Shown here: in pieces, positions 21,792 through 30,064 of the stretch
How positions within the stretch are numbered: position 1 is the first letter of the stretch
Layout of the letters: each line of letters begins with the position of its first letter
Origin: Candidatus Woesearchaeota archaeon
GTDB lineage: Archaea > Nanobdellota > Nanobdellia > SCGC-AAA011-G17 > JAGVXY01
Reading direction: 5' to 3'
Length of the DNA stretch: 36,954 nucleotides
Assembly (NCBI GenBank): GCA_018303545.1
Contig: JAGVXY010000015.1
Coordinates: forward strand, 1-36,954
The notes under the pieces: generated by a model
Told to the model about the DNA's origin: nothing
Database searches by the model: none
What the model saw: the letters and a program-made list of their open reading frames with translations, nothing else
Made by a program: the position numbers and the translations under genes

Positions 21792-21920
21792 TTGGGCCTT
21801 GTGATAGAAAGAGAAGTCTCTGTTTTTAAACTTATTGATTTTTTTTTACAACTACCTAATGAATAAAAACGTTTTTATATTTTGATTGTTTTTTAAAGAG
21901 TATTCTAATCATATAGTCAT

Positions 21921-21926
21921 AGGAGG
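21921..21926 (+). promoter_or_regulatory. Strong Shine-Dalgarno site
   Basis: AGGAGG nine bases before the ATG at 21936. It is the strongest SD in the window ahead of a first gene. A TATA-like TTTTTATATTTTG lies near 21871-21883, so this message has a real leader. Confidence 0.6.
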
Positions 21927-21935
21927 AAATAAAGG

Positions 21936-22490
21936 ATGGGACTTTTTGAAAAGAAGGAAAAAAAAGAGTTGCCTGCAATGGAACTGCCAGATTTTCCTAG
22001 TTACGAGGGTGGTTTTTCTAGCAATGAGGCCTCAAATATAAAACAAGCAGTAACCAATAATGAAGAATCGCCGATAACTGATCTTGATATACCCGAACCG
22101 ACAGAAAAAAAGTTTGAGCCTATTAGAGTAAAGGATGAAAGGTTTGAAAAAAGAAAGATGCCGCAGGAGATTAAAATCCCGGATTTCAAATCGAGCACGA
22201 AACCTTTGAGATTTGATAGGCCTAGCGAAATGCCAATTTTTGAGGAAAAGCCAATGGAAAGAGTTATGCCTGTGAGCAATGAAAAAACATTGTTTGTGAA
22301 AATAGACCAGTATAATTATGCGATAGAGACCATACATAAAGTTAAGTCAAAACTTGAAGAGGCCAAAGAGATACTCAGAAATATAGAAAAGGTAAGAGAA
22401 CAGGAAGATGCTGAACTTAAGCTTTGGCAAAGGGATCTGGAGGAGATTAAAAATAAGGTCATGAATGTTGACCAATCTTTATTCGGTTAA
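21936..22490 (+). CDS. Unknown protein with disordered N-terminus and C-terminal coiled coil
   Basis: 184 residues, not recognised. Residues 1-110 are rich in Pro, Glu and Lys with short MELPDFPSYEGG-like motifs and are probably disordered. From about residue 115 a compact helical region starts TLFVKIDQYNYAIETIHKVK and continues as a coiled coil to the end (EEIKNKVMNVDQSLFG). The next gene, also coiled-coil, starts one base after the stop, so the two probably form a complex. A strong SD precedes it. Confidence 0.65.
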   Translation: MGLFEKKEKKELPAMELPDFPSYEGGFSSNEASNIKQAVTNNEESPITDLDIPEPTEKKFEPIRVKDERFEKRKMPQEIKIPDFKSSTKPLRFDRPSEMPIFEEKPMERVMPVSNEKTLFVKIDQYNYAIETIHKVKSKLEEAKEILRNIEKVREQEDAELKLWQRDLEEIKNKVMNVDQSLFG

Positions 22491-22491
22491 A

Positions 22492-22872
22492 ATGGTTTTA
22501 AAAAAAGATTCAAGCAGGGCAATGGGAGATGCGGTATACGCACAAATCAGCAATCCTCTACTGGTAAAAAAAGAAATGCTTCTTGTAGTTTTAGAATCCG
22601 CAAAGATGATGAAACATTACAAGGAGCATATTAAATTGCAGGAAAGAAAAGACAAGCTGAGAAAAAAACTCGGGGCTATCGGAGAGGAACTGAAAGTTTT
22701 GCTTGATGACCTAAAACTAAAAGGTTTACCACATGTGAAAAGCGAAAATAAAATAATCCCTCCTGAGGGGCATAAGAAAATCTTGATTGAAGAGTCAGAT
22801 ATACCTTCAGCTGAAGAAGATGTAATTGAAAAAGAAATTCGAGATATTGAAGAAAAGATAAGAAATCTTTAA
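22492..22872 (+). CDS. Unknown small helical protein
   Basis: 126 residues from the ATG that follows the previous stop by one base (MVLKKDSSRAMGDAVYA). An earlier in-frame ATG at 22465 would overlap the upstream gene by 26 bases and is less likely. Mostly helical and charged: a central coiled coil (KEHIKLQERKDKLRKKLG), a linker KIIPPEGHKKILIEESDIPS and a final helix. No catalytic motif seen. The context suggests a partner of the upstream coiled-coil protein. Confidence 0.65.
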   Translation: MVLKKDSSRAMGDAVYAQISNPLLVKKEMLLVVLESAKMMKHYKEHIKLQERKDKLRKKLGAIGEELKVLLDDLKLKGLPHVKSENKIIPPEGHKKILIEESDIPSAEEDVIEKEIRDIEEKIRNL

Positions 22873-22996
22873 TTCTTTTTATTTGATTTTTCTAATTTTA
22901 ATAAAGATAGGGGAATAAAAAATTGTCTCAAAAAAGAGATTAAACTAAAAATATTGCTTATTTGTCCCTTTAAAATAATTAATTTTAAAAAAGAAA

Positions 22997-23009
22997 CCTT
23001 TAAATATGG
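22997..23009 (+). promoter_or_regulatory. TATA box for the membrane/coiled-coil gene
   Basis: CCTTTAAATATGG centred about 30 bases before the ATG at 23034. The rest of the 22873-23033 gap is AT-rich with nothing else identified. Confidence 0.5.
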
Positions 23010-23033
23010 ATTATTGTTCCCCGTAAGTGAAAA

Positions 23034-24053
23034 ATGAGCATAGAGCTTATATTGAAAACGCATATGTATATTGCAGGAATTATATTCCTTATAGCTGCAT
23101 TTTTTGTGTTTTGGGGCAAAATAAAGACAGATGGGTTCAATAATAAAATTTTTGTTAGACTGGTGGTTCTATTGGGCGTGCCATATTTTATAAAAATATT
23201 TATGTTTGTCAATGATCCCCATTATATAAGAGAATTTTTTCAGAATATAATGTTCTTTTGTATTACGCTAATGCTGGCTTATACAGTAATCTACACCTTT
23301 AAATATTCTGTAATAAAGAAACGTGAGTTTTTGGCTAAATTCTTTGAAGGAGACAGCAAATACACAAGAATTAAGGAAGATCTTTATGTTTGCCATGTGA
23401 AACCCTTGGTTAAAGAGCTTGATGCAAAAAAGAAATATTTAGATAAGCTGAAAGAAGAAATTGATAAAATAAATCAGAGTGTTTCTGAAAAAGAAAAAAA
23501 TATTGAAAACTCGAAAGATTATATCAAAAATACGAAAAAATACATACACCAGAAGGAAAATGAATTAAGTGTAATTGACAACCATAATACCAAGGAATCA
23601 AAGGCATTAGAAAAAAGGAAGAAAGAGCTTAAAGATAAAGAAAAGGATTTGATGAAAAGAACTGAGACTGTGCTTCTTAAAGGTGATGAAGTAGAGATAA
23701 TAGAAAGAAAGATTAAAAAATTAAGACCTGAACTCGAAAGGAAAGAAATTGACCTAAAAAATAAAGAGCAGAAGCTGAAAGAAAATGAAAAAAGATTAAA
23801 ACAGGTGGCTGATGATTTAAACATAAAAGAAGGGAGATTAGACAGACGGGAAATCGATATAATTGAAGCTGAGGAAGACCTCAATGGCATGAAGGATAAT
23901 ATTGAATTGCAGAGAAGAAAACTTGAAGATTTAAAAGTAAAAATAGATAATAAGCATAAGGAATTAAAGACGTGGGAAGAAAGTCTGATGATACTAGATG
24001 AAACATTGACAAAGAAAGAAAACAAATATGGGAGAAGAAAATGGGTAAGGTAA
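23034..24053 (+). CDS. Membrane protein with a long coiled-coil domain
   Basis: 339 residues. Three hydrophobic segments at about residues 10-28, 42-60 and 70-90 form a membrane anchor. From about 115 to 330 the protein is almost entirely charged heptad-type coiled coil (repeated KEKDL/KEIDLKNKEQKLKEN patterns), probably cytoplasmic. No enzymatic motif. The 3' end overlaps the next membrane gene by 13 bases. It could be a scaffold, tether or sensor; no function can be assigned. Confidence 0.7.
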   Translation: MSIELILKTHMYIAGIIFLIAAFFVFWGKIKTDGFNNKIFVRLVVLLGVPYFIKIFMFVNDPHYIREFFQNIMFFCITLMLAYTVIYTFKYSVIKKREFLAKFFEGDSKYTRIKEDLYVCHVKPLVKELDAKKKYLDKLKEEIDKINQSVSEKEKNIENSKDYIKNTKKYIHQKENELSVIDNHNTKESKALEKRKKELKDKEKDLMKRTETVLLKGDEVEIIERKIKKLRPELERKEIDLKNKEQKLKENEKRLKQVADDLNIKEGRLDRREIDIIEAEEDLNGMKDNIELQRRKLEDLKVKIDNKHKELKTWEESLMILDETLTKKENKYGRRKWVR

Positions 24054-24355
24054 TGGTATTCTTAAATTTATGTTCGGTACTGCTATTACTGCTATCTATG
24101 CTATATCTAGCAAGAGGAATAAAATATGAAAAACCGATTATGCGAAAGAGCGTCAAGCTTGCGATATTTGCGCTTTTTATGCTAGCCTTAGACAGGGCAG
24201 TCTATGTGATAAGCAATGCGCCATTTGTGAGCAAGGTTCCAGAAACGGTGGTGAATTATTCACTTATTGCAGCCAACTTTGCGTTCTTGCCTCTAGCAGC
24301 AGGAGCGATAATAATATTTGCAGTAAGCCTCAAGAATCAAACAGGATCAATATGA
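24041..24355 (+). CDS. Small multi-pass membrane protein
   Basis: 104 residues with hydrophobic segments at about 4-24, 38-58 and 70-97. The start overlaps the preceding coiled-coil membrane gene by 13 bases in another frame, indicating coupled translation and a likely shared complex. The 3' end overlaps the convergent cation transporter gene by 19 bases. The family is not recognised. Confidence 0.65.
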   Translation: MGKVMVFLNLCSVLLLLLSMLYLARGIKYEKPIMRKSVKLAIFALFMLALDRAVYVISNAPFVSKVPETVVNYSLIAANFAFLPLAAGAIIIFAVSLKNQTGSI

Positions 24356-25185
24356 ATAAAAGCATAGCCTACATCTTTTAATGATTCTAATTTTTTCTGA
24401 ACTTCTTTTCCTATGCTATGGCTTTTCTTGAAATTAAGTTTTTTATCCATCTCAATATGCACTTCAATGTGGATAACTGTGCCGACAAAATGCGCCCTTA
24501 AATCGTGGAACCCTTTAATTCCCCTGACTTTTAAAATTGTTTTTTTAGCCTGATCTAAAAATTGTTTATCTGGTGCTTCTCCCATCAAATATTTTACGCT
24601 TTCACGGCCAAGAATCAAAGAACTGTAAATTATCCATAATCCCAAAAAGATTGCGGCAATATTATCAAAAATTAACAACCCCTTAGAGGCAAGAATTAAT
24701 CCGACTAAAACAAACAACGAAATTAAAATATCATTCTTATGATCGTAAGCCATGGCTTTCAGGGCGATATTATTCTCTTTATTTGCAAAATAGGTCATAA
24801 GGAAGAGTATAATTTTTGTGAATATCACGATTAATGCTATTACTGCAGGAATATAACTTCTAATAATTGTTTCACCGCTGATAAACCGCATCATCGTCTT
24901 TGAGAGCACGTTAAAACCTAAAACGGCAATCATCGTCGCAACAATCAAAGAGGCAATCGGTTCAGCGCCATGATGACCAAATGGGTGCCCTTTGTCTGGC
25001 TTTTTGCCAGATATTTTCATGCAGTATAAAACTGTGGACGTAGAGAATAAATCGAGAAATGAATTTACCGCTTCTGATAAGAGAGCTATTGAATTGAACA
25101 ATATGCCAAAAATAAGCTTTAATATAAACAATAAAAAGTTTGCTATTAAAGCAACAATTACCACCCAAATCTTTTTTGCTGGCAT
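24337..25185 (-). CDS. Cation diffusion facilitator (CDF) metal transporter
   Basis: 282 residues with six transmembrane segments. Helix 2 carries SEAVNSFLD, where N-S-x-x-D replaces the more common H-S-x-x-D. Helix 5 carries AYDHKNDILIS, the HxxxD metal site. The amphipathic GHPFGHHGAEPIASL loop is typical of the family. A C-terminal cytoplasmic domain (VHIEMDKKLNFKKSHSIG, AFIHIDPV) has the usual ferredoxin-like fold pattern. It exports divalent metal ions. The Asn in helix 2 suggests a metal other than zinc, such as Mn or Fe, but this is inference. Confidence 0.9.
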   Translation of the reverse strand: MPAKKIWVVIVALIANFLLFILKLIFGILFNSIALLSEAVNSFLDLFSTSTVLYCMKISGKKPDKGHPFGHHGAEPIASLIVATMIAVLGFNVLSKTMMRFISGETIIRSYIPAVIALIVIFTKIILFLMTYFANKENNIALKAMAYDHKNDILISLFVLVGLILASKGLLIFDNIAAIFLGLWIIYSSLILGRESVKYLMGEAPDKQFLDQAKKTILKVRGIKGFHDLRAHFVGTVIHIEVHIEMDKKLNFKKSHSIGKEVQKKLESLKDVGYAFIHIDPV

Positions 25186-25256
25186 GTAGATAAATATGTT
25201 TTTTTATTATTTAAATCTTCTGCACAGCAAAATATTAAGAGCATGGATAGCTAAAA

Positions 25257-25370
25257 TTAATCTCTTTTAGGCGCACAATCGTCACAAAATTTAGAAATTG
25301 CGTAATCCTCAAACTGCAGTGTTTGGAACTCTTTTCCGCAAGTTAAACACTTTTTTTTCGTTATTTTCAT
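25257..25370 (-). CDS. 37-residue zinc-ribbon protein
   Basis: ATG at 25370 to TAA at 25259-25257. The peptide begins MKITKKKCLTCGKEFQTLQF and ends FCDDCAPKRD, giving two CxxC pairs about 18 residues apart as in a small zinc ribbon. It sits between the CDF gene and ppsA on the same strand. The cysteine spacing and clean start and stop support a real gene; the function is unknown. Confidence 0.6.
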   Translation of the reverse strand: MKITKKKCLTCGKEFQTLQFEDYAISKFCDDCAPKRD

Positions 25371-25411
25371 TACAAATTTAAAATAGAATTACTGGTTAAT
25401 AAAGCTTACGA

Positions 25412-28405
25412 TTAGGGGTTGCCACGAGCTATATTAAGCAATAACTTGCGTTCTGCTTTAGCAACGACTGTACGAATTGTATGAACTGCATCGGGATTTG
25501 CAGAAATACTATCTATCCCACATTTAACCAAAAATTCTGCCATCTCCGGTCTTGAACCAGCTTGGCCACAGATGCTTGTATTAACCCCATATTTTTTGCA
25601 GACTTTTATTACGCTTGCAATTTGCCTTAAAACTGCTGGATGCATTTCATCATAAAGATTTTGAACGCGAGCATTGTTTCTATCTATTGCTAAAGTGTAC
25701 TGTGTAAGATCATTTGTTCCAAAACTTACAAAATTTATGCCCTCCCTACAAATCTCATCTATTATCTGAACTGCAGCAGGAGTCTCAACCATAATTCCAA
25801 ACTCAATATCTTTGCATGGCTCGAACCCGCACTGTCTAATTAAATCTTTTGATTGTTTAATCTGATCAAGATGAGTAACTAGTGGAATCATTACGCCTAC
25901 ATTTGTAAGGCCTGCTTCATGAATCTGTTTAATAGCTTCTATCTGTGTCTTGAAAAGTTCAGGTTCACCAAGATCTCTTCTTATTCCTCTAAAACCCATC
26001 ATGGGATTATCTTCAATAGCTTCATCTTGGCCGCCTTCCATATTTCTGAATTCATCAGTTGGAACATCTAAAAGCCTAACCCAAACTTTTTTGCCCTGAA
26101 AAGCTCTTGCAATAGTAGTCATACCTGAAACTAAATCGCTTAAAAGCTCTGCCTTTCTGCCAGACTTAATTAGAAATGATGGATGAGCCTTGCCAGAGAG
26201 CATCATATGCTCAACCCTTAAAAGACCAACTCCATCAGCACCTGTCTGTGCTGCATGCTCTGCAAACTTAGGAAGGTCCATAACTACCTTAACCTCCGTT
26301 GCGGTTTCTATCTCAAAATGCTCTGCAGACTCAGCACGTAATGAAGCTTCTTCCGTCTTTTTTGAACCTAAATCTAATCTACCCTTGTAAACTTTTCCGT
26401 TTGTAGCATCTACTGTGATTAGCTCATTATCTTTTAGAATTTTTGTGGCATTATTAGTACCGACAATAACAGGAATTCCCATTTCACGGCCAACTATTGC
26501 TGCATGACTTGTTGAACCGCCTTTATCTGTAACAATTGCGCAGGCTTTTTCCATTGCGCTGACATAATCCGGATCTGTCATCTCAGCTACGAGAACATCG
26601 CCTTTTTCAATCTTAGTTAATTCGTCGGCATTGCGGATAATCTTTACAGGACCGATGCCCACACCCGGAGAAGCTGGAAGACCTTCAACAATTGGCTCTG
26701 CGTGATCCCCGTTGGAAATGTTCTCTTCCTTGCTTAACTGCTCTTTCTCTGAATAAGGCTTCTTCAAGGTAGTTATTGGTCTTGATTGTACAACGAAAAT
26801 TCTTGAACCTTCAATTGCAAATTCAATATCTTGTGGTTTAGTATAATGCTTTTCTATCTTAACTGCGAGCTCTGCTAATTTTTCTATTTCAAATTGAGAA
26901 AGCTTCTGTGTTTCCTGCTTATCTGCAGAAATATCCTTCTTAATATTTGCGCCTGTATTAATATCAAGAGTAATCATCCATTCCTGCCGGTTAATCTTTT
27001 TTGATTTCAAAGATAAATTATTTTTGTCAATAATGTATTGATCTGGATTAATGGCGCCAGAAACAACAGCTTCGCCTAGACCAAACCCTGCTTCGATTTC
27101 TATTTCAGAATCATCGCTGTTCATCGGATTTACTGAGAACATTACGCCTGACTTGTCCGACTTAACCATTTTCTGAACTATCACTGAAATTAAAACCTTG
27201 TTGTGATCAAAATTATTTTTAACCCTGTAATAAATTGCCCTTGCTGTATATAAAGAGGCCCAACATCTTTGAACTGCATCTAGCAGACGTTTATTACCTT
27301 TAATATTCAGAAAAGTTTCTTGCTGCCCTGCAAATGAAGCAGTATTATGCGTTATTATTCCGCCTACGCCTGCTGCGAAGTTTTGCGTTCCTGGAACCAC
27401 AAAATCGTAAACATCTCCTTGATATTCAATTTCTTCAACTCTTTTTATTGGATCCCACATAACATCTGCATTTGCAATCTCTAATAATTCCGGAGAATTC
27501 AATCTTTGCGCAATCTTATTGAAGTAATTTAAACCATAAGTTTGAAGCAGTTTACGGTTCCCTTTATTCCAAGGGGCTGCGTTCTTTGTGAATCTTCCTG
27601 AAATATCATAATTAATTAGCTTATTGACGGATTTTTCCTTTAGGTTACCGTTATCTGAAACGGATTTATTGCAATCCTCGCATACGTACCTCTGCTTTAG
27701 ACTTGAAGATTTGCCACCTTTTTTCATAATGCCTGAGCAGAACGGGCATTCCATTACATCAATTAAATCAAAATTAATGTCTTTTTTAAGATACTTTTCC
27801 ATTAATTCAGAGATTTTTTGGCTTGGTGGCAAAGTGTCAATATAATTATACTGTTTAGTCCTATTACTGTAATTTTTTATAAGGGTGTTTAATCTCTTAA
27901 TTTTTGCATCTTCAGTCAAACCAATCTTTTCCTTAAATAATTCTGCTTCATAGATGGGTATTGCAACTGTGTGATTCTTTGTGAGATAGCATCTAATGCC
28001 CAGCATTTCAATCAATTTTATTACTCCACTAAGCAGTTCCTTTGACACAGAAGTATATTGAATGCCCTTTTCAAAGATATAACCATCTCCATCAAAGCAA
28101 CCCTTTAAAAATGAGCCTATTTTCTCCTCATTGAGGTTGAATATCAAATTTGGAACTTTCTTAATTCTTGCAGATCTCCCTTTTCCTTTAACATTTGTTG
28201 AAGGACTACCAAATAATTCGTGTAGCAATTCAACGAGAACCTTATTGAAAATTCGAACATTCCCTAATTTCGGTTTGGCCAATTTGCATTTTTTTTCAAA
28301 ATATTTTTCAACTTTTTCTGCCAATTCTTTTGATTCACAGGAAAAATCAACGCAATTGTCCTCATAAGTAGAACCTTCTGCAGCAATCAACGCAATTGTC
28401 CTCAT
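25412..28405 (-). CDS. ppsA: Phosphoenolpyruvate synthase, C-terminal part of a frame-broken gene (with C-terminal part of intein)
   Basis: This frame holds the rest of the intein (to N354) and then the PpsA C-extein from TASFAGQQETFLN. Visible are the end of the ATP-grasp domain (DIEFAIEGSRIFVVQSRPI), the phosphohistidine domain with catalytic His in GGSTSHAAIVGREMGIP (residue 634), and the PEP-binding barrel ending SICGQAGSRPEMAEF. PpsA converts pyruvate and ATP to PEP for gluconeogenesis. The nominal ATG at 28405 lies within the intein and inside the duplicated 40 bases, so it is probably not a natural start. Taking out one copy of the duplication joins this frame to the upstream part in a single 1305-codon gene, or 787 residues after splicing. 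Confidence 0.9.
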   Translation of the reverse strand: MRTIALIAAEGSTYEDNCVDFSCESKELAEKVEKYFEKKCKLAKPKLGNVRIFNKVLVELLHELFGSPSTNVKGKGRSARIKKVPNLIFNLNEEKIGSFLKGCFDGDGYIFEKGIQYTSVSKELLSGVIKLIEMLGIRCYLTKNHTVAIPIYEAELFKEKIGLTEDAKIKRLNTLIKNYSNRTKQYNYIDTLPPSQKISELMEKYLKKDINFDLIDVMECPFCSGIMKKGGKSSSLKQRYVCEDCNKSVSDNGNLKEKSVNKLINYDISGRFTKNAAPWNKGNRKLLQTYGLNYFNKIAQRLNSPELLEIANADVMWDPIKRVEEIEYQGDVYDFVVPGTQNFAAGVGGIITHNTASFAGQQETFLNIKGNKRLLDAVQRCWASLYTARAIYYRVKNNFDHNKVLISVIVQKMVKSDKSGVMFSVNPMNSDDSEIEIEAGFGLGEAVVSGAINPDQYIIDKNNLSLKSKKINRQEWMITLDINTGANIKKDISADKQETQKLSQFEIEKLAELAVKIEKHYTKPQDIEFAIEGSRIFVVQSRPITTLKKPYSEKEQLSKEENISNGDHAEPIVEGLPASPGVGIGPVKIIRNADELTKIEKGDVLVAEMTDPDYVSAMEKACAIVTDKGGSTSHAAIVGREMGIPVIVGTNNATKILKDNELITVDATNGKVYKGRLDLGSKKTEEASLRAESAEHFEIETATEVKVVMDLPKFAEHAAQTGADGVGLLRVEHMMLSGKAHPSFLIKSGRKAELLSDLVSGMTTIARAFQGKKVWVRLLDVPTDEFRNMEGGQDEAIEDNPMMGFRGIRRDLGEPELFKTQIEAIKQIHEAGLTNVGVMIPLVTHLDQIKQSKDLIRQCGFEPCKDIEFGIMVETPAAVQIIDEICREGINFVSFGTNDLTQYTLAIDRNNARVQNLYDEMHPAVLRQIASVIKVCKKYGVNTSICGQAGSRPEMAEFLVKCGIDSISANPDAVHTIRTVVAKAERKLLLNIARGNP

Positions 28406-28937
28406 AAGTAGAACCTTCTGCAGCGTACAATCCTAAAACATAAGCCAATTCGTTATCCACCTCTAATTTTAATGGAAAATCATTTTGAATTGAATGTTTT
28501 TTGCTATTTATCTTTACTCGGTTGTCTTTAATTAAAATTGGCTTTTTGATTATATCTGAAACTATTATCTCTTTAATTTCTTTGGTATTAGGCAGAGGTA
28601 TCCTTTTAATGACTGGAACACGGGTGTTTTTTGTGATATCTTTAGAATTTAAAACATCTAATTGAAATGTTTCAGGATTAAGAGCAAGCAAAGAGTGCTG
28701 CGGAGTTATTGTAATATGCCTGCCTGTTTTTGTAAGGATCTTGATTAATTTTGCCCCATTTGCAGGATGTTTGTATATTTCTGAAGCGCGAATCCATTCT
28801 AATTTATTATTTTTTAAGGAAGGAATAAATATCTTTGCATCTTGATCTTTTTCATAAATCAACCATAATTTCTCCATGCTTGTATGAACTACTTCATTAT
28901 CGATTTTAACAAGCACAAACTCGTCCTTGCCTATACT
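27344..28937 (-). other. PpsA intein (LAGLIDADG type), frame-broken
   Basis: The N-extein ends SSATAEDLP; the intein begins Ser (SIGKDEFVLV) and ends GGIITHN, and the +1 residue is Thr. The rejoined extein reads EDLP-TASFAGQQETF, the expected PpsA active-site region. Block B is TPQH (ITPQHSLLAL). Two endonuclease motifs (YVLGLYAAEGS and FLKGCFDGDGY) and a CPFC...CEDC zinc finger are visible. The length is 518 codons after removal of one copy of the 40-bp duplication. Ser instead of Cys at position 1 is allowed in working inteins. Junction codons were checked at 28937-28935 and 27346-27344. Confidence 0.88.
28345..28424. repeat. Perfect 40-bp tandem duplication in the PpsA intein
   Basis: Copies at 28345-28384 and 28385-28424 are identical (each begins AATCAACGCAATTGTCCTCA). 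Because 40 is not a multiple of three, the second copy shifts the frame. The gene span of 3958 bases minus 40 is 3918, exactly 1306 codons, and the joined protein reads smoothly through the LAGLIDADG motif. Confidence 0.95.
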
Positions 28938-29369
28938 GGGCAAATCCTCGGCAGTTGCTGAAGACCTCACTGCAACTAAAGGAGCATCTCTACCTGCTTT
29001 GATTAAATCCATCGCTTTTTTGTTCTTTGTTTCAAAAACGCTATCATCTATGTTAAGATTTTCATATGCCTCCAAAATGTCATCTCTTATGTTTAGGGGC
29101 ATTGGTTGACTTAAAATTATTTCTTTAATTTTTCTTGATGCCGCCTGCAACTCTTCATTATCATCAACGTTTACTCTTGCTAAAATTGTGAAAATATCAC
29201 TGCCTACGCCTGTATCTAAAAACTTCTTAAAAGCGTTTGCGGAAATTGCAAAACCGGGGGGAATGGGAAAACCTGCGTTGTACATCTCGCCTAAAGAGGC
29301 ACCTTTGCCGCCGGCTATAGCTATATCTTCCTTGAAAAGCTCCTTGAACCAAACGACATTATCTGACAA
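28362..29369 (-). CDS. ppsA: Phosphoenolpyruvate synthase, N-terminal part of a frame-broken gene (with N-terminal part of intein)
   Basis: Residues 1-144 are the N-extein: the ATP-grasp start VWFKELFKEDIAIAGGKGAS and GFPIPPGFAISANAF, ending VAVRSSATAEDLP. Residue 145 onward is the intein. The frame runs into the 40-bp duplication and stops shortly after with the non-homologous tail CCRRFYL. Read as given, the protein would lack the whole catalytic C-terminal half of PpsA. A TATA box lies 28 bases before the ATG, so the message is probably leaderless. Confidence 0.9.
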   Translation of the reverse strand: MSDNVVWFKELFKEDIAIAGGKGASLGEMYNAGFPIPPGFAISANAFKKFLDTGVGSDIFTILARVNVDDNEELQAASRKIKEIILSQPMPLNIRDDILEAYENLNIDDSVFETKNKKAMDLIKAGRDAPLVAVRSSATAEDLPSIGKDEFVLVKIDNEVVHTSMEKLWLIYEKDQDAKIFIPSLKNNKLEWIRASEIYKHPANGAKLIKILTKTGRHITITPQHSLLALNPETFQLDVLNSKDITKNTRVPVIKRIPLPNTKEIKEIIVSDIIKKPILIKDNRVKINSKKHSIQNDFPLKLEVDNELAYVLGLYAAEGSTYEDNCVDCCRRFYL

Positions 29370-29392
29370 ACCGCATCACCCCTTTGATACAA

Positions 29393-29401
29393 ATTTATAA
29401 G
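29393..29401 (-). promoter_or_regulatory. TATA box for ppsA
   Basis: CTTATAAAT on the minus strand, centred 28 bases before the ATG at 29369. Confidence 0.6.
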
Positions 29402-29415
29402 TAATATTACTTTTT

Positions 29416-29511
29416 AAAGGTTTCTGAAGCGGATTAGAAATTTGTTAAAAATGAGTTAAGCGCGTTCATTCTTTGATTATACGTATTTGCGTGAGATGCA
29501 TAGGCAAATAT
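29416..29511 (-). pseudogene. Remnant of the 3' end of a DGR reverse transcriptase gene
   Basis: Read on the minus strand this gives AYASHANTYNQR then LNSFLTN and a stop. It closely matches the RT C-terminus AYASHANTFNQR...LNSFLTN encoded at 30710-30786. DNA similarity continues past the stop into the shared CAGAAACCTTTAAA-like flank (plus strand AAAGGTTTCTGAA at 29416-29428 and 30701-30713). The rest of the RT is absent. The remnant lies on the other side of the HEPN/MNT pair, so these two genes are bracketed by copies of the RT 3' end. Confidence 0.8.
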
Positions 29512-29530
29512 AAAACAGACAATTTAAATG

Positions 29531-30064
29531 CTATTTACACAAGTCATTTGGGACTTTAAAGTCCTTATTAGAGAAAACTATTTCTTCGGCCTGAGAAATT
29601 GCTTTCATGCAAACTTTTGTCATATACTCAAATTTTCTTTCGATATCTTTACTAGTTATGGATGAGCCATATCTTGCTGTTTCTCTTTCATCCACATCTG
29701 ATTTTTCTCCTTTAGCAGCATAAACGGTTATTCTATCAATAAATTCATCATCATATTCCATCAATTTATTGTCTTTGGCGTATCTAAGAAAAGCAGCTGT
29801 GCATTTTTGGCTTCTGCTCTCAATTCCAAATTTGGACAAAATGGCAAGGGCACAATAATACAGGGTATAAAACCATTCTTCTGGAATCTTATAATCATAC
29901 CCCTGTGATTTATACAATTCGCAAAGCTGTAAATTAATTTTCGCCTTAGCGAGATATTCTTTGGCAAGCTTACTATCAGACTTGACAATTAGGAGACCTT
30001 TATGTTTTTTGCCCTTTTCCTCATCTTTCTTTGCAAGAACAAAACATTCCCTTACTTCTTTCAT
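29531..30064 (-). CDS. HEPN-domain protein
   Basis: 177 residues, all-helical. The central part (AKEYLAKAKINLQLCELYKS, then EEWFYTLYYCALAILSKFGI, then ESRSQKCTAAFLRYAK) matches the HEPN pattern found beside minimal nucleotidyltransferases. In many members the motif after the central helix has a histidine (R/K-x-H); here the position reads SRSQKC, so the usual RNase His seems replaced by Gln. Its start overlaps the stop of the preceding nucleotidyltransferase gene by 4 bases, so the two form a coupled HEPN/MNT pair. In such pairs the MNT protein can AMPylate and silence the HEPN toxin. The toxin-antitoxin role is from the family, not shown here. Confidence 0.75.
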   Translation of the reverse strand: MKEVRECFVLAKKDEEKGKKHKGLLIVKSDSKLAKEYLAKAKINLQLCELYKSQGYDYKIPEEWFYTLYYCALAILSKFGIESRSQKCTAAFLRYAKDNKLMEYDDEFIDRITVYAAKGEKSDVDERETARYGSSITSKDIERKFEYMTKVCMKAISQAEEIVFSNKDFKVPNDLCK

